From an uncultured Clostridia bacterium (GTDB taxonomy: Bacteria > Bacillota > Clostridia > TANB77 > CAG-508), in the NCBI GenBank assembly GCA_934167755.1, contig CAKPLT010000028.1, positions 1 to 8,757 of the forward strand: DNA of 8,757 bases. The letters are read 5' to 3'. The stretch's first letter is position 1. The number at the start of each line of letters is the position of its first letter. A program made the position numbers and the translations under genes. The notes beneath the pieces are model-generated. The model was given only the letters and a program-made list of their open reading frames with translations, ran no database searches and was not told where the DNA came from. This document shows, one piece after another, positions 5,633 to 8,757 of this stretch.

Positions 5633-6742
5633 TTACTTATTATTTAATAACCACTCATAAACTTCATCTTCGGTTAAAATTCTATGTTTCAATTTATTAA
5701 CTTTATCTTTAGCATCTTTTTTCCATTTATCAAAATCTTTCTTCATCTGTTTGTTATCTTTATTCCTACCAACTGCCATTGATTTTAATTGATATAATCT
5801 TCTATATTCTGCAAGTGCTTTGTTTTGTTTTAGCCTTTCGTTATACGCTTGGAATGCACCTTTATCTCTACAAGTTTTTCCATCTAGTTTTGGGTAATCA
5901 CAATAAATTTCATCTAGTCTTGAATTTGGAATAAAATACATTCCACAATTTTGACATTTTTTAATTGGATTATTTGTTGTTTTTACTAATTCTTCTAATA
6001 CTGCATAACATATAGCCGATAAGTCATTGCTTTGATGTGTGTCTATCATAGAAACAAGCATTGTATTATTTTTGAAACTATCTAATAACTGCCTATCACT
6101 AAAATGTGATAATTCTAAATTTTTGTTTGAATAGCTATCTTGAATAATATTATCATTTTTATTGTATGTATATGCTTGTCCCTTATGTTTAATTAGATAT
6201 ACTGCAAATCTTTGGTTTGGTGTATATTCTTTTAATTCTTCTTGTTCATTGAGATTATATACATAGTTTACAAATACTTTCATTTCTTCTTGCACTTCTT
6301 GAATCTTATATTTTAATTCATTGTATATTATTTTCATCTCTTTTAAATATACTTCATCGTTTTCATATTTTCCTTTTAATTCAAAAGTATAATTTTCATC
6401 AATATCTTTTAATATTTCAAATCCATATGCAAAAAAGAAAGTTTCATAAGCTACCTGATATGTTTCTAAATTAGCATTTAAAAATTTTAGCAAAAGCATT
6501 CCAAATCTTTCGACATAAGGAAAGTACAGATTGCCTGGATATTTTAAGCCTTGTTCTTCTTTAGTTCTGCCTTTAATTTCACTTTTATCAAAATATAATG
6601 TTACTAGTCTATTTTCAAAGTCATCTTTCTTATTTACACTATAAAGATATAAAGGTGTTGAATAATATTCTTCTCTTTTTTCTTTATTAAACCAAATATA
6701 AAAACTATCAAAAAATTTATTTTCTGGTAAATTTGCTTTCAT
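5633..6742 (-). CDS. DUF6076-like zinc-ribbon protein
   Basis: This is a 369-residue protein from ATG 6742. The C-terminal third holds a Cys4 zinc site: C263 and C266 (KCQNCGMYFIP), C281 (YCDYP) and C291 (KTCRDKGA). It is followed by a basic helical stretch and an ILTEDEVYEWL end. This matches my memory of DUF6076 proteins of Firmicutes, whose function is unknown. The N-terminal part (1-250) is unrecognised, with a helical, acidic middle (about 125-170). An upstream ATG at 6805 is in frame, but it has no ribosome binding site and would start only a few bases from the predicted transcription start. ATG 6742 has CGGAGG 10 nt upstream. The gene leads a probable two-gene operon with the nuclease and has a near-consensus promoter. 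A nucleic-acid-binding or regulatory role is possible but unproven. Confidence 0.75.
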   Translation of the reverse strand: MKANLPENKFFDSFYIWFNKEKREEYYSTPLYLYSVNKKDDFENRLVTLYFDKSEIKGRTKEEQGLKYPGNLYFPYVERFGMLLLKFLNANLETYQVAYETFFFAYGFEILKDIDENYTFELKGKYENDEVYLKEMKIIYNELKYKIQEVQEEMKVFVNYVYNLNEQEELKEYTPNQRFAVYLIKHKGQAYTYNKNDNIIQDSYSNKNLELSHFSDRQLLDSFKNNTMLVSMIDTHQSNDLSAICYAVLEELVKTTNNPIKKCQNCGMYFIPNSRLDEIYCDYPKLDGKTCRDKGAFQAYNERLKQNKALAEYRRLYQLKSMAVGRNKDNKQMKKDFDKWKKDAKDKVNKLKHRILTEDEVYEWLLNNK

Positions 6743-6814
6743 TTCAATATTTCCTCCGAACTCATAGTTAACAATTTTTATTTTTTTATAATTTGTTATT
6801 GACATTCTATTACA

Positions 6815-6843
6815 ATTATACTATAATGCAATAATAATTACAA
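6815..6843 (-). promoter_or_regulatory. Near-consensus promoter of the DUF6076-nuclease operon
   Basis: On the minus strand, a -35 TTGTAA (6843-6838) and a perfect -10 TATAAT (6820-6815) are 17 bp apart. Transcription should begin around 6808, giving a leader of about 65 nt to ATG 6742. ATTACAAT occurs at 6809-6816 and 6837-6844, overlapping both promoter elements, and ATTGTAA at 6861-6867 is an inverted relative. These could be regulator sites. Confidence 0.75.
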
Positions 6844-6890
6844 TAGTTTTATAAAGAATAATTGTAAAAGTAAAAAGTACATTGAAAAAT

Positions 6891-7098
6891 ACACTAATAT
6901 TCAGTGTCATATGAAAGTATTATGGAACACAATAATGATACTTCGGCTTGGCTTAACATGATGTTGAGGAGTCGCTCGGCTGATAGCGGAGAGGTGAAAT
7001 TCCTATGTAGGTAAAACTATCTATAATATTCCCTTAAGTAGACGGGACATAGTAAATATAATCTACTAATCATATGCAAAATGTTGATTTTGAAAGAT
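6891..7098 (+). promoter_or_regulatory. Structured, GC-richer leader region upstream of xis
   Basis: About 300 bp (6806-7111) separate the divergent operons. Part of it, roughly 6941-7050, is visibly richer in G and C than anything else non-coding here. The imperfect palindrome ACACT...AGTGT lies at 6891-6907. CTTAACA (6952-6958) pairs with TGTTGAG (6962-6968), and CGCT (6973-6976) with AGCG (6985-6988). CTATGT (7003-7008) pairs with ACATAG (7047-7052), enclosing CCC/GGG (7031-7033, 7044-7046). AGTAGA (7037-7042) pairs with TCTACT (7062-7067), which excludes the previous fold. TATAAT occurs at 7022-7027 and 7057-7062 without a good -35. A cis-acting RNA leader or recombination control site is likely. 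It matches no RNA class I know. Confidence 0.5.
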
Positions 7099-7111
7099 AA
7101 GGAGGAATGCG

Positions 7112-7312
7112 ATGCAAAATAACAATTATACTCAAGAAATGTTTGCAGATTATCCTGATGTTGTTGATGTATCTGGACTACAATCAATGCTTGGTAATAT
7201 TGGCAAACAAACAGCATACGAATTAGTACGAAAAGGTACTATTAAAGCAATTAAAGTTGGAAAGCTATATAGAATACCTAAGATAAATGTTATCGCTTTT
7301 TTAACTCAATAA
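7112..7312 (+). CDS. xis: Excisionase (helix-turn-helix, Xis-like)
   Basis: This 66-residue basic protein fits the small DNA-binding excisionase family (HTH_17 / MerR-like winged helix). After a polar start, DVVDVSGLQSMLG leads into a helix-turn-helix (residues about 17-45, with KQTAYELVRKGTIKAIKVG). The wing carries KLYRIPKINVIAFL, the typical pattern of these proteins. AAGGAGG lies 6 nt before ATG 7112. It precedes the integrase by 33 bp in the same orientation. By analogy it would bend the att arm DNA and steer Int toward excision. The length is normal for the family. Confidence 0.88.
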   Translation: MQNNNYTQEMFADYPDVVDVSGLQSMLGNIGKQTAYELVRKGTIKAIKVGKLYRIPKINVIAFLTQ

Positions 7313-7345
7313 AAATACTGTTTAAATTTAAGAAAGGAGATTTTA

Positions 7346-8584
7346 ATGTATAACATAACAGCATATTTAACAATTAAGAATAAGACTTTTTATACAGTAT
7401 TAACTTACTATGTAGATGGCGAAAGAAAATTAAAATGGGTATCTACAGGAATTAAAGAACACGAGAGTAAGAAAAAAGCTGAAAAGAAACTTATTCAAAT
7501 AAGAGATGAATTTATAAATAAATTAGAAACAATTACAACTACAAAAACAGAAGATAAAAAGGTACAAATACTATTTTCAGATTTTATGATTAAATGGCTT
7601 GATATGATAAAATATCAAGTTGAAGAATCTACATATACAGGTTATAAAAGGCAAATCGAAGGCAGAACAAAAGAATATTTTACTAAAAATCCAGTAATGC
7701 TTGTAGATTTAAAACCAGTACATATTTTAGATTTTTATAATTGGTTATATTCTCAAGGATTAAAAGGGACTACTGTAACAAAATATCATGCTAATATTAG
7801 AAAGGCTTTAGATTATGCAGTACAAACAGACTTAATCCCCAATAATCCTGCTATAAAAGTTGGACGACCACAGCAAGAACAATTTATTGCTGATTATTAC
7901 AATGAAGAAGAACTAAACAATTTATTTAAAGTTGTTAAAGATACTACTTTAGAAATAATAGTTTATTTAACTGCTTTTTATGGATTACGAAGAAGTGAAG
8001 TTTTAGGTATTAAGTGGTCTGCAATAGATTTTAATAATAAAACAATTACAATAAGTCATAAAGTAGTAACAGTTACAGATGAAAACGAAAATAATAAAAC
8101 AAAAACTAAAACAATTACTAAAAGAAAAACAAAAAATAAATCTAGTTATAGAACATTACCTTTATTAAAAGAAATTGAAGAACTTTTGCTATACACTAGA
8201 AAAATGCAAGAATACTATATGTCTATATTTAAAGAAAGTTACAATAATCAATTTAAAGATTTCGTTTGTGTTGATGAAATGGGGAATTTAAGAAAACCTG
8301 ACTATATAAGTCATAAATTTAAAGAAATTTTAAAGAAGAATGGTTTGAGAAAAATAAGATTTCATGATTTAAGACACAGTTGTGCAACTTTACTTTTGAA
8401 AAAAGGAATATCTTTAAGAGAAATACAAGATTGGCTAGGACATTCTAGTTCTAAAACAACTGAAAGATATGTACATTTAGATTCGAGTACAAAGATTAAA
8501 TCTGCTACAGCTATTGAAAAAGCATTAAGTTTTACTGGCAATAAAAAAGATATATTAGATCTGGACTCTAATACATCTAATTAG
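7346..8584 (+). CDS. int: Tyrosine recombinase / integrase
   Basis: This 412-residue, full-length integrase has three parts. An N-terminal arm-binding domain (about 1-60) contains KLKWVSTGIKEHESKKKAEK. A SAM-like core-binding domain (about 75-170) contains FSDFMIKWLD to ALDYAVQTDLIPNNPA. The catalytic domain (about 180-395) carries the active-site residues R215 (GLRRSE), probably K263 in the basic beta-hairpin, H340 and R343 (FHDLRHS), H366 (LGHSS) and nucleophile Y375 (ERYVHLD). It should cut and rejoin DNA at the tRNA-Leu anticodon loop. AAAGGAG lies 6 nt before ATG 7346. It sits next to attR, as usual for tRNA-targeting elements, and all catalytic residues are present, so it is probably active. 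Confidence 0.96.
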   Translation: MYNITAYLTIKNKTFYTVLTYYVDGERKLKWVSTGIKEHESKKKAEKKLIQIRDEFINKLETITTTKTEDKKVQILFSDFMIKWLDMIKYQVEESTYTGYKRQIEGRTKEYFTKNPVMLVDLKPVHILDFYNWLYSQGLKGTTVTKYHANIRKALDYAVQTDLIPNNPAIKVGRPQQEQFIADYYNEEELNNLFKVVKDTTLEIIVYLTAFYGLRRSEVLGIKWSAIDFNNKTITISHKVVTVTDENENNKTKTKTITKRKTKNKSSYRTLPLLKEIEELLLYTRKMQEYYMSIFKESYNNQFKDFVCVDEMGNLRKPDYISHKFKEILKKNGLRKIRFHDLRHSCATLLLKKGISLREIQDWLGHSSSKTTERYVHLDSSTKIKSATAIEKALSFTGNKKDILDLDSNTSN

Positions 8585-8598
8585 ATAAATATTTCAAA

Positions 8599-8619
8599 TT
8601 GTTAGAAATTTGTTAGAAA
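8599..8619. repeat. Probable integrase arm-type binding sites, right arm
   Basis: TTGTTAGAAA at 8599-8608 and 8610-8619 repeats the left-arm pair exactly, with the same 11-bp period and orientation. It lies 14 bp after the int stop and about 60 bp before attR. The match extends to 22 bp (8599-8620 against 412-433). Confidence 0.75.
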
Positions 8620-8641
8620 ATTCTATCAATTTTATTATAAA

Positions 8642-8676
8642 AGCACCAAGTCATATCTTACGAAAAGCTTGGTGCT
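8642..8676. terminator. Element-borne terminator between int and tRNA-Leu
   Basis: AGCACCAAG (8642-8650) and CTTGGTGCT (8668-8676) form a perfect 9-bp stem with a 17-nt loop. On the minus strand it is followed by a U-rich TTTTATAAT and lies 4 bp beyond the tRNA CCA end, so it probably ends the tRNA transcript. On the plus strand the tail (CTTATGG) is poor, but it may still weaken read-through from int. Confidence 0.75.
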
Positions 8677-8680
8677 CTTA

Positions 8681-8737
8681 TGGTGCAGATGGCCGGAATC
8701 GAACCGGCACGGTTTATTCAACCGCAGGATTTTAAGT
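8681..8737 (-). repeat. attR: 3' half of tRNA-Leu at the right end
   Basis: This is the 56/57 match to 202-258. Identity runs from the CCA end through the anticodon loop (TTTTAAG on plus, 8730-8736) and one base of the 5' anticodon stem. It then breaks, because from 8738 on this copy continues as a proper tRNA while the left copy does not. The crossover therefore lies in or near the anticodon loop. If so, most of this 3' half was brought in by the element. Confidence 0.93.
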
Positions 8738-8757
8738 CCTGTGCGTCTGCCAGTTCC
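8681..8757 (-). tRNA. tRNA-Leu(UAA), 5' end beyond the window
   Basis: The minus strand reads a tRNA with an encoded CCA end, the acceptor strand CATCTGC plus discriminator A, and the T arm GCCGG-TTCGATT-CCGGC. A long class II variable arm (CGGTT...AACCG) and the anticodon stem CAGGA/TCCTG around the loop CTTAAAA follow. The anticodon is UAA (8734-8732), and the long variable arm confirms leucine. About 10-12 nt of the 5' acceptor strand lie outside the window. Function is kept after insertion because the element restores the 3' half. Confidence 0.95.

Larger units (their letters stand above)
202..8737. mobile_element. Integrative and mobilizable element in tRNA-Leu(UAA)
   Basis: The boundaries are the two 57-bp direct repeats of the tRNA 3' half; the offset between them, and so the unit length, is 8479 bp. 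Inside are a tyrosine integrase next to the intact tRNA end, an excisionase, a RepA_N initiator, a MobV relaxase with a matching oriT, and minus-strand accessory genes. There is no type IV secretion gene, coupling protein or VirB4-like ATPase. The element should therefore be mobilizable in trans rather than self-transmissible, which defines an IME. The excised circle is predicted to join position 259 onward to the sequence ending near 8737. Confidence 0.9.

Noticed and set aside
6986..7004. Resemblance of GAGGTGAAATTC to a conserved small-subunit rRNA segment
   Set aside because: The match is about a dozen bases and nothing on either side continues as rRNA. It is chance similarity.
7017..7217. 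Minus-strand frame across the xis leader and start of xis
   Set aside because: It overlaps the excisionase and the leader and has no ribosome binding site or homology I can see.
2617..8676. Similar AAAGCACC hairpins at 2617-2646 and 8642-8676 as ends of an internal mobile unit
   Set aside because: Only about 9 bp are shared, both act plausibly as terminators, and no transposase or target duplication accompanies them.
1..8757. CRISPR array, insertion sequence or transposase
   Set aside because: No regularly spaced repeats and no transposase-like frame were seen. The only recombinase is the tyrosine integrase.

Overview
The window holds a nearly complete integrative and mobilizable element (IME) of about 8.5 kb, inserted in the 3' half of a tRNA-Leu(UAA) gene of a very AT-rich bacterium. 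All genes read through in the standard bacterial code with TGG for Trp. Ribosome binding sites are strong AGGAGG types, and the protein families (RepA_N, MobV, Xis plus tyrosine integrase) are those of low-GC Firmicutes. I infer a Clostridia- or Erysipelotrichia-like gut Firmicute; nothing in the sequence fixes the genus.

Layout. Positions 1-201 are chromosome: the start of a minus-strand gene and a minus-strand terminator that probably served the tRNA before insertion. A 57-bp copy of the tRNA 3' half (202-258, attL) opens the element, and its 56/57 match inside the tRNA (8681-8737, attR) closes it. The left non-coding arm (259-582) carries paired TTGTTAGAAA repeats, which recur just inside the right end as likely integrase arm sites. 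A plus-strand backbone follows: a short RepA_N initiator with iteron-like repeats inside its gene, a run of hairpins, a MobV oriT with a recognisable nic sequence, and a MobV relaxase with the catalytic His22. A bidirectional terminator at 2617-2646 separates this from minus-strand cargo. The cargo is a Fic protein with a small conserved hypothetical downstream, a YhcG/DUF1016-type PD-(D/E)XK nuclease, and a zinc-ribbon DUF6076-like protein. A divergent control region (about 6806-7111), rich in palindromes and possible RNA structure, leads to an excisionase and a tyrosine integrase at the right end.

How the parts work together. Xis and Int would excise and insert the element at the tRNA-Leu anticodon loop. 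RepA_N may maintain or copy the excised circle. MobV nicks oriT so that a helper conjugative element can transfer it. The minus-strand genes are the accessory load. Fic AMPylases and YhcG-type nucleases are both known from toxin or defence settings, so a defence or stability role is plausible, but that is inference.

Points most worth following: a 31-bp perfect repeat with a palindromic core, present once in frame inside the nuclease gene and once just upstream of it; the Fic plus 149-residue gene pair; the GC-richer leader before xis with mutually exclusive pairings; and the iteron-like cluster inside rep.
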